This document shows positions 1 through 6,868 of a DNA stretch of 15,832 bases, piece by piece (the first letter of the stretch is position 1; each line of letters begins with the position of its first letter). This stretch comes from Thermoproteota archaeon (GTDB lineage: Archaea > Korarchaeota > Korarchaeia > Korarchaeales > Korarchaeaceae), in the NCBI GenBank assembly GCA_021158805.1, contig JAGGTZ010000198.1, forward strand, positions 1 through 15,832, in the 5' to 3' direction. Under the pieces are notes generated by a model, which saw nothing but the letters and a program-made list of their open reading frames with translations, made no database searches and was not told where the DNA came from. The position numbers and the translations under genes were made by a program.

Positions 1-180
1 ATTCTTGCCAGCCACTATGATATCTCCGTATCTAACCTCCTTGCTGAAGTTCGGTATGATATCATTGAATACATACCTTTTCATGTCCTCTAACGTCCTT
101 ACCTTATACTTCAGCCTACCTGGGATTATGTGATCGGTGGTAACATCATCTCCTAACTTCCAAACCCTCCCCCTTATCAT
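1..180 (-). CDS. Aconitase/isopropylmalate isomerase family small subunit, N-terminal part (partial)
   Basis: The first 60 codons of a LeuD/HacB-like swivel-domain protein are visible; the rest lies beyond base 1. The protein should pair with the large subunit encoded just upstream to make a two-subunit hydro-lyase. The visible part runs from MIRGRVWKLGDDV through TTDHIIPGRLKYK to GDIIVAGKN, so the window stops just before the family's usual FGCGSSRE active-site segment. The ATG at 180 overlaps the TGA of the large subunit in a four-base ATGA, which indicates translational coupling. Oddly, the substrate loop is not the usual leucine-type GRYLVY or homoaconitase YLRT form. TTDHI followed by LKYK resembles true aconitases. 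Membership of the family is clear; the substrate (citrate, isopropylmalate or homocitrate) is inference. Confidence 0.85.
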   Translation of the reverse strand, partial: MIRGRVWKLGDDVTTDHIIPGRLKYKVRTLEDMKRYVFNDIIPNFSKEVRYGDIIVAGKN

Positions 181-1433
181 GATAAGAACCTCCCCGGATC
201 AGTTATCTTCCCTTTGACAGCCGTAGCCGCAGCCGTCAAAGGTGATGCCAGATATATCTTACTAGTCGGATCTCCCATCCTTCCCGGAAAGTTCCTAGTT
301 GATGTAGAGAGGACTACCTCGTTTGGCCCCATTACCCCCATGTGAGCCCCGATGCAAGGGCCACAAGTAGGTGGACCAATTAGGCATCCGGCTTCCACTA
401 AGGCCTTAGCGATACCTGAATCCAGTAATTTGGAGTATACCTCCCTTGAGGCCGGGGCTATGATGCACCTTACCCTATCAGCAACTCTCCTGCCCCTCAA
501 GATCCTGAGAGCTTGGTAAAAATCCTCAAACCTTCCGCCCGAGCAGGACCCAATGAATACCTCATCGACCTCGATGCCCTCGACATCTTCCACTGGCACA
601 ACCCTATCGACATTGTCTGGGGCCGAGACATTCGGCTTTATATCCTCCGCTCTAAATACATGAACTTCCTTGTAGTTAGCATCATTATCTGGTATGATGG
701 GCTGGAGCTGTCCAGACGTCCTATCCCTAAGCCAACTCAAGGTGACCTTGTCCGGGGGGATTATCCCCACCTTCCCCCCCATTTCCACCACCATGTTGGA
801 GAGGGCCATCCTAGAATCCATGCTCATGTCCCTTATGGTAGAGCCGTGGAACTCCACTGACATGTAATTAGCTCCATCACTCTTCAGCTTTCCTATAATC
901 TCTAAAATCACATCTTTAGCCATGACCCAGTCCCTCAGCTTTCCCTCTATATTTACTCGTACCGACTCAGGCACCCTCATCCAGATCTTACCTCTAGCCA
1001 TTGCTATTGCAGCATCAGTACTCCCAACACCAGTAGCGAAAGCGCCGAATGCGCCAAGAGTTACTGTGTGAGAATCAGCACCCAATATCACCATTCCCGG
1101 CTTTACAAGACCTTTCTCTGGGAGTATCTGATGACTAATCCCATTTCCTACATCGAAAAGCCTTATTCTCTTACTTCGTGCGTATTCCCTCATTTGGATA
1201 TGTAGGGCAGCTGCCTCGGCGTGAGGTGCTGGAGCTGCATGATCTATGACAAAAACGACCTTAGATGGATCAGATAGTTCCTCTATCCTGAACTTTCTCA
1301 GGACATCTATAGCTAAGGGAGCTGTCCCATCGTGAGCATAGACTAGATCCACATCAACGACTATGTATTCGCCAGCGTAGACGTCTTCCCCCACTTTGTT
1401 ACTGAGTATTTTCTCGGCCAATGTCATTCCCAT
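177..1433 (-). CDS. Aconitase-superfamily [4Fe-4S] large subunit (LeuC/HacA type; possibly aconitase)
   Basis: This 418-residue protein is the iron-sulfur subunit of a two-subunit hydro-lyase of the LeuC/HacA type, a normal length for the archaeal form. Cluster ligands are visible as C297 (GSCSGG) and C357/C360 (TCGPC). Other family marks are DHAAPAP at 64-70, GADSHT at 118-123, and STSTRNFPGRMG at 376-387, whose arginines bind substrate carboxylates in the family. The upstream gene's TGA overlaps its start. A GGTGGAGGG ribosome-binding site lies 9 bases before the first ATG (1433) and 15 before the second (1427), which favours the first, although the second would make an exact ATGA overlap. 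Default annotation would be 3-isopropylmalate dehydratase LeuC. Because the preceding gene looks like Re-citrate synthase, aconitase activity on citrate is an equally serious reading. Family certain, substrate not. Confidence 0.9.
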   Translation of the reverse strand: MGMTLAEKILSNKVGEDVYAGEYIVVDVDLVYAHDGTAPLAIDVLRKFRIEELSDPSKVVFVIDHAAPAPHAEAAALHIQMREYARSKRIRLFDVGNGISHQILPEKGLVKPGMVILGADSHTVTLGAFGAFATGVGSTDAAIAMARGKIWMRVPESVRVNIEGKLRDWVMAKDVILEIIGKLKSDGANYMSVEFHGSTIRDMSMDSRMALSNMVVEMGGKVGIIPPDKVTLSWLRDRTSGQLQPIIPDNDANYKEVHVFRAEDIKPNVSAPDNVDRVVPVEDVEGIEVDEVFIGSCSGGRFEDFYQALRILRGRRVADRVRCIIAPASREVYSKLLDSGIAKALVEAGCLIGPPTCGPCIGAHMGVMGPNEVVLSTSTRNFPGRMGDPTSKIYLASPLTAAATAVKGKITDPGRFLS

Positions 1434-2713
1434 ATCTTAATGCCCTCCACCAGCTCGGGTAAGTGCTTCTTGATTATTCGCAAGACTTCATGGTCGGAGA
1501 GAGGCTGGGTCCTGCCATCCTTAAACATTTCTAATACCTCTTTGTAGGCCTCTTCTAACCTTTTATCTTCCTTTAGCTGCTGCCAGTTCTCAAAATGGAG
1601 CTTATTTACTATCCAGTATATGAGTCCGGCCCTCCCTGAGTACGGGGTTATCTCCACGGTGTAGGGTATGCCCAGTATCTCCTCCGGATCAAAGGGCAGG
1701 TATATCGCAGGGTTCTTGAGTAATCCATCTATATGTATCCCTGCTTTAGTCCTGAAAGCATTCTCTCCTAGTATAGGATAGAACTCAGGTATGGTGAATC
1801 CCATCCTCTTGAAGAACTCTCTGACCTCGCTGAGAACCCTGAGGTTTAAAGGCGAGCCTTCCCTCATTTGGGCATGGAATAGGGCCATGGCTTCAAGAGG
1901 ACAGTTACCTGCCCTCTCACCGATTCCAAGGAGAGTACAGTTGGACAGGGAGGCACCGTATACCCAAGCGGCTAGGTGATTGGCGATCACGAGATGAAAG
2001 TCATTATGCCCATGAAACTCTAGATTCATGCTATCAAGCCCAAGATCATCTAGGAGAAGTTTTATCAGCCTAGGTATGCTTCTAGGTAGGGGTGCTTCAA
2101 TGAAAGGAAGGCCCAAGCCCAGGGTATCGGATAGCTTAAAGGTTATCTCTGCCCTGTACTTCTCTGCCAGCTTAAGTACTTTATTTAGGAACGGCATGAG
2201 GAATCCATAAACATCACATCTTGTTATGTCCTCCATGGCTACCTTGAGGTTAAGTCCCATCTTGAGTCCTTCCTCAATTGCCCTGAGATATTTGGCCTCT
2301 GCACTAGATCTTTCCATCCCTAACTTGTAGTAAATATGATAGTCGGAAACGGAGGTTAAGACTATCGTGGTGTCCAACCCTGATTCTTTGACTAGCCTTA
2401 GGTCATTTATGGTCGACCTTACCCATCCAATTGGCCTTGGATACTCGTCCCTGTCCAAGATTTTGGAAATAACTTCCCTGTCTTTAGTGGTATAGGGGAA
2501 GAGCTCAATGTCCCTGATGACACCGCTTCCATTGTCCAGCTTCACCAGTAGATTATAAATGGACAGGGCTTCTTCCACAGTGAAGGGTCTACTACCTTGT
2601 TGCCCATCCCTGAGCGTAGTATCCGTAATTATAAGCTCCTGATTCGGGGGTCTCCTTGAGAATCTGGGAACTCCTAATTCGGGGAACAGTCCCTTCGTTT
2701 GTCCGTTTATCAT
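1424..2713 (-). CDS. Putative Re-type citrate synthase (2-isopropylmalate/homocitrate synthase superfamily)
   Basis: This is a 429-residue DRE-TIM metallolyase that condenses acetyl-CoA with a 2-oxoacid. Visible motifs are DTTLRDGQQ at 31-39 (catalytic Arg and metal Asp), SVSDYHI at 121-127, EDITR at 161-165, HGHND at 234-238 (two metal-binding His), GERAGN at 265-270 and AGIHIDG at 324-330. There is no LeuA-type C-terminal regulatory domain. From memory, GVIRxxExFxYxxKDRE, TSVSDYHI, EDITRxDxYGF, PRSxPKL-like, HGHNDFH and the C-terminal LPEL are shared with Re-citrate synthases of Clostridium kluyveri and sulfate reducers, and differ from canonical LeuA, CimA and NifV. The reaction would be oxaloacetate plus acetyl-CoA to citrate. 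It is the first gene of an operon with the aconitase-like subunits. The ATG at 2713 has a GAGGGTGAG site 5 bases upstream. The alternative is an isopropylmalate or homocitrate synthase. Confidence 0.8.
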   Translation of the reverse strand: MINGQTKGLFPELGVPRFSRRPPNQELIITDTTLRDGQQGSRPFTVEEALSIYNLLVKLDNGSGVIRDIELFPYTTKDREVISKILDRDEYPRPIGWVRSTINDLRLVKESGLDTTIVLTSVSDYHIYYKLGMERSSAEAKYLRAIEEGLKMGLNLKVAMEDITRCDVYGFLMPFLNKVLKLAEKYRAEITFKLSDTLGLGLPFIEAPLPRSIPRLIKLLLDDLGLDSMNLEFHGHNDFHLVIANHLAAWVYGASLSNCTLLGIGERAGNCPLEAMALFHAQMREGSPLNLRVLSEVREFFKRMGFTIPEFYPILGENAFRTKAGIHIDGLLKNPAIYLPFDPEEILGIPYTVEITPYSGRAGLIYWIVNKLHFENWQQLKEDKRLEEAYKEVLEMFKDGRTQPLSDHEVLRIIKKHLPELVEGIKIWE

Positions 2714-2763
2714 ACTATCTCACCCTCAGTTCGTCTCAGATTATACGCATTCCATACATATGT

Positions 2764-2774
2764 TTATTATTTAT
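2764..2774 (-). promoter_or_regulatory. Candidate TATA box for the citrate synthase-aconitase operon
   Basis: On the minus strand an ATAAATAATAA element is centred about 56 bases before the ATG at 2713. Archaeal spacing puts the transcript start near 2743, giving a leader of about 30 bases that includes the GAGGGTGAG ribosome-binding site. A second AT-rich element (TATAAT, near 2741-2746) would start the RNA too late to include that site. This is read by eye only. Confidence 0.35.
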
Positions 2775-2913
2775 CGTTATTAGATATACGAAAATCGAAG
2801 GACATCTCTGGGAAGTTAGTCGGATAACGAATATCGCTGGATCATCTGACGATGTTAAAGGGAGGCAGCTGCTGACAGATATAAACATTTGTTTCATAGG
2901 TTTAGAATAAAGC

Positions 2914-2940
2914 TGGGCTGTTTAATAAGAGAACAGCCTA
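2914..2940. promoter_or_regulatory. Inverted repeat / hairpin in the intergenic region
   Basis: GGCTGTT (2916-2922) and AACAGCC (2932-2938) form a 7-base-pair perfect stem. A G-T and a T-A pair extend it outward and a T-G pair extends it inward, leaving a loop of about 7 bases. It lies about 200 bases upstream of the citrate synthase gene and 350 upstream of pstS. It could be part of a small RNA or a protein-binding site. It has no U-tract typical of a terminator on either side, and its role is unknown. Confidence 0.45.
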
Positions 2941-3253
2941 CCTACAGGAGTATTAATAATATTCCCCGTTGTGTCCAATTAAATTGTGGCCGAAGCTCAT
3001 CAGGGTAGTAAAAAATTTTTCAGCCCCTAGCAGAGCATTTGAGCTGAGGGACTTCTTTGAGGTGCAGATCTTCGAGAACTCTGCTTTAGCCTTCTTCATA
3101 TCTTTCTTTATCATCGTAAACAGTCTATTAACGCATGTATTAGTTCTATGAGGTGAAAATTGCTTAAGAGAGCATATTCTTTCCTATTCTCATCGAATCA
3201 ATGAGCTAAGCATGGTAGTTCGCCCATAGAGGAGTGTTTGAGAAGCTGTTCTG

Positions 3254-3263
3254 TTAAAACTTA
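3254..3263 (+). promoter_or_regulatory. Candidate TATA box for pstSCAB
   Basis: TTAAAACTTA is centred about 36 bases before the pstS ATG. It predicts a transcript start near 3284 and a leader of about 10 bases that still contains the AGGGAGAG ribosome-binding site (3286-3293). The match to an archaeal TATA box is weak. Confidence 0.3.
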
Positions 3264-3294
3264 TTAGGTATGTACTCAACACCTTAGGGAGAGT

Positions 3295-4389
3295 ATGAAC
3301 CCTCCTCGGTTAGCTAAGATCATCGCGGTCTCAATAATCGCAGTACTCATTGTGACCTTCGCTAAAACGAGTACGAGGGGCTTCTCACCACACACAGGTG
3401 AGATGATAATAAAGGGAGCCGGAGCTACCTTTCCTTACCCTCTCTACTTGAAGTGGATAAGGGAATATGAGAGAATAAGACCGGTCAGGATCGATTATCA
3501 ATCAGTAGGGAGTGGCGGGGGGATAAGGTTACTGATGAGTGGATCCGTTGATTTCGCAGGAAGCGACGCTCCACTCAACGATGAAGAGATGAGCAAAATA
3601 TTGGAAGCAGGAAGGGGTGTAGTTCATGTGCCGACAGTAGCCGGAGCTGTCGTTATCGTGTTCAACCTTCCGGGTGCGAGGGAACTTAACCTTACACCTG
3701 ACACGATAGCCAAGATATTCTTAGGGAAGATAAAGTACTGGGATAATCCCTCCATAACCAAGTATAACGATATTAACCTCCCTCATGAGGAAATTAGGAC
3801 TGTCCACAGGGTAGACGGGAGTGGAACGACCTACATATTCACCTACTACTTAAGTAAGATCTCCGATGAATGGAGGACGAAAATAGGATATGGAAAAGAG
3901 GTTGACTGGCCAACCGGACTAGGAGGAAAGGGGAACGAAGGAGTAAGCCAACTGATCCAACAAATACCATACTCCATAGGGTACACGGAGTATACCTATG
4001 CAATTACAGCAGGCCTTTCAATGGCTTCAGTGATGAATAGGGCAGGCATCTTCATAACACCTTCAGTAGAATCTATCTCGAAAGCAGCTGTCGGATATCT
4101 CGAGGAATTGAAGGAAGACATAAGATCAGCAATAGTCAACTCTCCTGAGGAAGATGCATACCCCATCTCCTCCTACACATACATTATCACTTACCAAGAT
4201 TGGTCTCAGGATCCTGAGAAAGGTAAAGCTTTAGCAGAATTCCTTTGGTGGGCAACCCACGATGGTCAGATGTTTGCTCCTGATTTAGGCTACGCTCCTC
4301 TCCATCCAGAGGTTGTGAAGATAGTTGAGTCGATAATATCTGAGATGAAGGCTAATGGAAGCCCTTTATTGGGAGGTGCCCGTCAATGA
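3295..4389 (+). CDS. pstS: Phosphate ABC transporter substrate-binding protein PstS
   Basis: This 364-residue extracellular phosphate-binding protein delivers phosphate to the PstCA channel. A basic N-terminus and a hydrophobic segment at 9-23 form a signal peptide or membrane anchor. No lipobox cysteine follows, so it is probably held by the uncleaved segment or the S-layer rather than lipid-modified. Family phosphate-binding motifs are plain: GAGATFPYPLY at 41-51, SVGSGGG at 70-76, FAGSDAPL at 87-94, KYWD at 147-150 and RVDGSGTT at 172-179. The ATG has AGGGAGAG just upstream. Its TGA overlaps the pstC ATG (ATGA, 4386-4389), showing coupled translation. It is the first gene of a four-gene operon, normally induced by phosphate limitation; no Pho-like operator could be recognised. 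Confidence 0.95.
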   Translation: MNPPRLAKIIAVSIIAVLIVTFAKTSTRGFSPHTGEMIIKGAGATFPYPLYLKWIREYERIRPVRIDYQSVGSGGGIRLLMSGSVDFAGSDAPLNDEEMSKILEAGRGVVHVPTVAGAVVIVFNLPGARELNLTPDTIAKIFLGKIKYWDNPSITKYNDINLPHEEIRTVHRVDGSGTTYIFTYYLSKISDEWRTKIGYGKEVDWPTGLGGKGNEGVSQLIQQIPYSIGYTEYTYAITAGLSMASVMNRAGIFITPSVESISKAAVGYLEELKEDIRSAIVNSPEEDAYPISSYTYIITYQDWSQDPEKGKALAEFLWWATHDGQMFAPDLGYAPLHPEVVKIVESIISEMKANGSPLLGGARQ

Positions 4390-5285
4390 GCCTAGGTGAA
4401 AGGTTATTCAGAGCATTAACGGAAGCCTCCTCCTATATTATACTCTTCCTCGTAATTGCTATAGGATATAGCCTTTTACTAGATTCGCTGCCGGTCTTTA
4501 CTAAGTTTGGGATATGGTTTCTATTTTCCTCGGAGTGGGACCCTGTTAGACAGATATTCGGCGCCCTTCCAGCGGTTATTGGGACCTTAGAGACCTCCGT
4601 CCTAGCGTTAGTGATGGCAACACCCGTGGCTGTTGGCGCTGCCCTATTCGTTCATGAGATTAGCCCTGCCCCGATAATGAGGCTCTTCTCTCCTATAATA
4701 GACGCACTAGCTTCAATCCCAAGTGTCATCTATGGACTATGGGGCTTATTCTTCCTAATGCCCCTACTTAAGGAGTGGGTCATGAGGCCCCTCAACGAGG
4801 CATTGGGTTTCATTCCATTATTCTCCGGCTCTCCACAAGGCCCAAGTATCCTCTTAGCTTCGGTGATTTTGGCAATAATGATACTCCCTACAATAGCCTC
4901 CCTTACGCTGGAGGCACTGAAGATGGTCCCTAGGGAATTGGTCGAGGGCGCCCTAGCTCTAGGAGCAACTAGATGGGAAGCTGTTAGAATAACAATACTT
5001 CCTCACGCTAGTGAGTCGATAAAGGCATCTATGATGCTGGCTCTAGCTAGGGCCTTAGGTGAGACTATGGCTGTAACCATGGTAATAGGAAATACATACA
5101 AGCTCCCAGTCTCTCTACTGGAGCCTGGCGTCACAATAACAAGTATAATCGCTAACTCATACACAGAGGCAACTTCCGAGCTTCATATATCAGCACTACT
5201 TGCTCTCGGCTTTATCCTCCTCTTGATCTCTGTTGTGGTGAATGTAATCTCGAGACGTCTCCTCGGGAGGGTAGGTCATGAATAA
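4386..5285 (+). CDS. pstC: Phosphate ABC transporter permease PstC
   Basis: This 299-residue inner permease subunit of the Pst transporter forms the phosphate channel with PstA. Hydrophobic segments lie near 17-34, 62-88, 103-125, 154-176, 213-234 and 264-288, the usual six-helix layout. The EAA coupling loop that contacts the ATPase is at about 187-207 (EGALALGATRWEAV, then ILPHA), and the conserved ARALGETMAV follows at 221-230. It starts in the ATGA overlap with pstS and its end overlaps pstA by 8 bases. PstC rather than PstA is assigned from gene order and from the ALGETMAVTMVIGN segment typical of PstC. Confidence 0.93.
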   Translation: MSLGERLFRALTEASSYIILFLVIAIGYSLLLDSLPVFTKFGIWFLFSSEWDPVRQIFGALPAVIGTLETSVLALVMATPVAVGAALFVHEISPAPIMRLFSPIIDALASIPSVIYGLWGLFFLMPLLKEWVMRPLNEALGFIPLFSGSPQGPSILLASVILAIMILPTIASLTLEALKMVPRELVEGALALGATRWEAVRITILPHASESIKASMMLALARALGETMAVTMVIGNTYKLPVSLLEPGVTITSIIANSYTEATSELHISALLALGFILLLISVVVNVISRRLLGRVGHE

Positions 5286-6108
5286 AATCTCCATCAAAAG
5301 GAGGATTCTAAATGTAATATTTTACGTACTCTCAGCAATCGCTCTTCTCCTACTGGTAACACCGTTAGTAAGCATATTCTCTGCTGTCCTCATTGAAGGA
5401 GTTAAGGCCCTCTCTTGGGACATGTTTACGAAGCTCCCCCAACCTCCAGGCAGTAAAGGTGGTGGAATAGCTAACGCCATACAGGGAACTCTAATCCTTG
5501 TATCCCTATCATCGGCTATCAGCATTCCTATAGGTTTCCTAGCAGGTATCTTCATGTCAGAATATAGTGAAAACGGGCTCAGCTCCTTTCTCAAGTCCAT
5601 AACAGAGATTCTATCGGGTATTCCATCTATAATTGCGGGTCTATTCGTATTTTCAGTTGTAGTTCTGCCTATGGGTACATTCTCGGCTCTCGCCGGGGCA
5701 CTAGCTCTATCGGTTCTTTCTATACCTCTCATAGCTAGAGCAACAGAGTCAGCGTTAGCTAGCGTACCTAGGGACATAAGAGAGGCTGCGCTTGCTCTTG
5801 GCATTCCTAGGTGGAAAGCCATAATATGGATAGTTGTTAGAGCAGCTAGCGGTGGAATAATAGCGGGGATAATGCTCTCAATAGCTAGAGTAGCGGGTGA
5901 GACAGCGCCACTCCTATTCACAGCTTTCGGGAGCCAATATTTTGCGAAGAGTTTACTTGAACCCGTCACGGCACTACCATTAGTTATTTATGTTTACGGC
6001 TCATCACCATGGGAGGAGTGGGTGAGGCTTGCCTGGGGAGCCTCACTACTCTTAGTGATAACTGTCACCATGATATCGGTAATAGTGAAGGAGAGGTACG
6101 GGAAGTAG
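5278..6108 (+). CDS. pstA: Phosphate ABC transporter permease PstA
   Basis: The second permease subunit, 276 residues. Hydrophobic segments lie near 13-35, 69-93, 112-130, 134-153, 190-206 and 250-270. The EAA loop is REAALALGIPRWKAI at 168-182, followed by RVAGETAPLLFTAFGSQ at 204-220, a sequence characteristic of PstA. The segment GSKGGGIANAIQGT at 58-71 also matches the family, in which GGI begins the core domain. The ATG at 5278 overlaps the end of pstC by 8 bases, and the TAG is separated from the pstB ATG by a single base. The long open frame on the opposite strand (5322-5969) is an antisense shadow. Confidence 0.93.
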   Translation: MNKISIKRRILNVIFYVLSAIALLLLVTPLVSIFSAVLIEGVKALSWDMFTKLPQPPGSKGGGIANAIQGTLILVSLSSAISIPIGFLAGIFMSEYSENGLSSFLKSITEILSGIPSIIAGLFVFSVVVLPMGTFSALAGALALSVLSIPLIARATESALASVPRDIREAALALGIPRWKAIIWIVVRAASGGIIAGIMLSIARVAGETAPLLFTAFGSQYFAKSLLEPVTALPLVIYVYGSSPWEEWVRLAWGASLLLVITVTMISVIVKERYGK

Positions 6109-6109
6109 G

Positions 6110-6868
6110 ATGAAGGAGAAGATAAGGCTCGAACATGTCGATGCAGGTTTTGGTGAGAAACAGGTGCTTTATGATATCAACTTGATCATCCCAGAGAGGA
6201 AGGTGACTGTCATAATGGGGCCATCAGGCAGCGGAAAGACTACCCTACTCAGGTTACTCAACAGAATGCATGAGGAGGTGAGGGGGGCTTGGATCAGAGG
6301 AAAGGTATTCCTAGATGGGTTGGACATATACTCACTGAGGGATCCCACTCCTGTGAGGAGAAGGGTAGGGATGATATTCCAGAGACCCAACCCCTTCCCC
6401 AAGATGAGTATCTACGAGAACGTAGCTATAGGCCTCAAGCTGTACGGTGTCAAGGACGAGGAATTCATAAGGCAGAAGGTGAGGGAGGCTCTAGAGGCAG
6501 CAGCCTTATGGGAGGAGGTTAAAGATGAATTAGATAAGCCTGGAACTGCACTAAGTGGGGGACAGCAGCAGAGACTCTGTATAGCTAGAGCCTTAGCGGT
6601 TGAGCCCGACGTTCTACTAATGGACGAGCCTACCTCGGCCTTAGATCCCATTTCCACATCTAAAATAGAGCTGCTGATAAGGTCCCTCTCGAAGAAGTAT
6701 ACCATAGTACTAGTAACTCATAATGTACAGCAAGCAGCCAGAGTCTCAGATTATGCCGGGTTCATCCATAAGGGCAGAATTATAGAATTCTCCCTAACAG
6801 CTGAGATGTTAACAAAACCGAAAAATGAGTTGACGGAGAGGTTCATCTCCAGGAGGGCATTAGGTTGA
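6110..6868 (+). CDS. pstB: Phosphate ABC transporter ATP-binding protein PstB
   Basis: A 252-residue ATPase that powers phosphate import. Walker A is GPSGSGKTT at 37-45, the Q-loop carries the Pst-typical FQRPNPFP at 90-97, the signature is LSGGQQQRL at 148-156, Walker B is VLLMDEPTSALD at 168-179, and the switch His is H204. Length is normal. It begins one base after pstA and is the last gene of the operon. No phoU follows on this strand; instead the gene overlaps the 3' end of the convergent surface-protein gene by 9 bases. The Pst identity comes from the Q-loop sequence and the operon. Confidence 0.96.
   Translation: MKEKIRLEHVDAGFGEKQVLYDINLIIPERKVTVIMGPSGSGKTTLLRLLNRMHEEVRGAWIRGKVFLDGLDIYSLRDPTPVRRRVGMIFQRPNPFPKMSIYENVAIGLKLYGVKDEEFIRQKVREALEAAALWEEVKDELDKPGTALSGGQQQRLCIARALAVEPDVLLMDEPTSALDPISTSKIELLIRSLSKKYTIVLVTHNVQQAARVSDYAGFIHKGRIIEFSLTAEMLTKPKNELTERFISRRALG

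Larger units (their letters stand above)
2714..3294. other. Gene-poor intergenic region of about 580 bases
   Basis: This is the longest stretch without a convincing gene. It separates the divergent citrate synthase-aconitase and pst operons, so it should hold both promoters. I find no tRNA-like or C/D-box arrangement. Two opposing short reading frames cover roughly 2950-3151: a 60-codon TTG-started plus-strand frame with a hydrophobic end, and a Lys-rich minus-strand frame of about 53 codons. They are largely antisense images of each other, neither has a good ribosome-binding site, and neither is recognisable. A decayed gene is possible. The one clear structure is the hairpin at 2914-2940. 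Confidence 0.6.

Noticed and set aside
513..860. A 115-codon plus-strand frame opposite the aconitase-like large subunit
   Set aside because: It is antisense to a well-supported gene, and its low-complexity His/Pro content mirrors that gene's codons.
2838..2900. Possible C/D-box small RNA (TGACGATG and CTGA elements)
   Set aside because: The boxes deviate from RUGAUGA and lie only about 25 bases apart, too close for a normal C/D RNA with two guides.
2969..3151. A 60-codon TTG-started frame with a hydrophobic C-terminus, and an opposing Lys-rich frame of about 53 codons
   Set aside because: Hydrophobic Phe/Leu runs are the expected antisense of Lys/Glu codons, neither has a good ribosome-binding site, and neither is recognisable. 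Left as unassigned spacer, possibly a gene remnant.
5322..5969. A 215-codon open frame on the minus strand opposite pstA
   Set aside because: It lies wholly inside pstA, which has clear family motifs and correct operon overlaps; the antisense translation has no recognisable motif.
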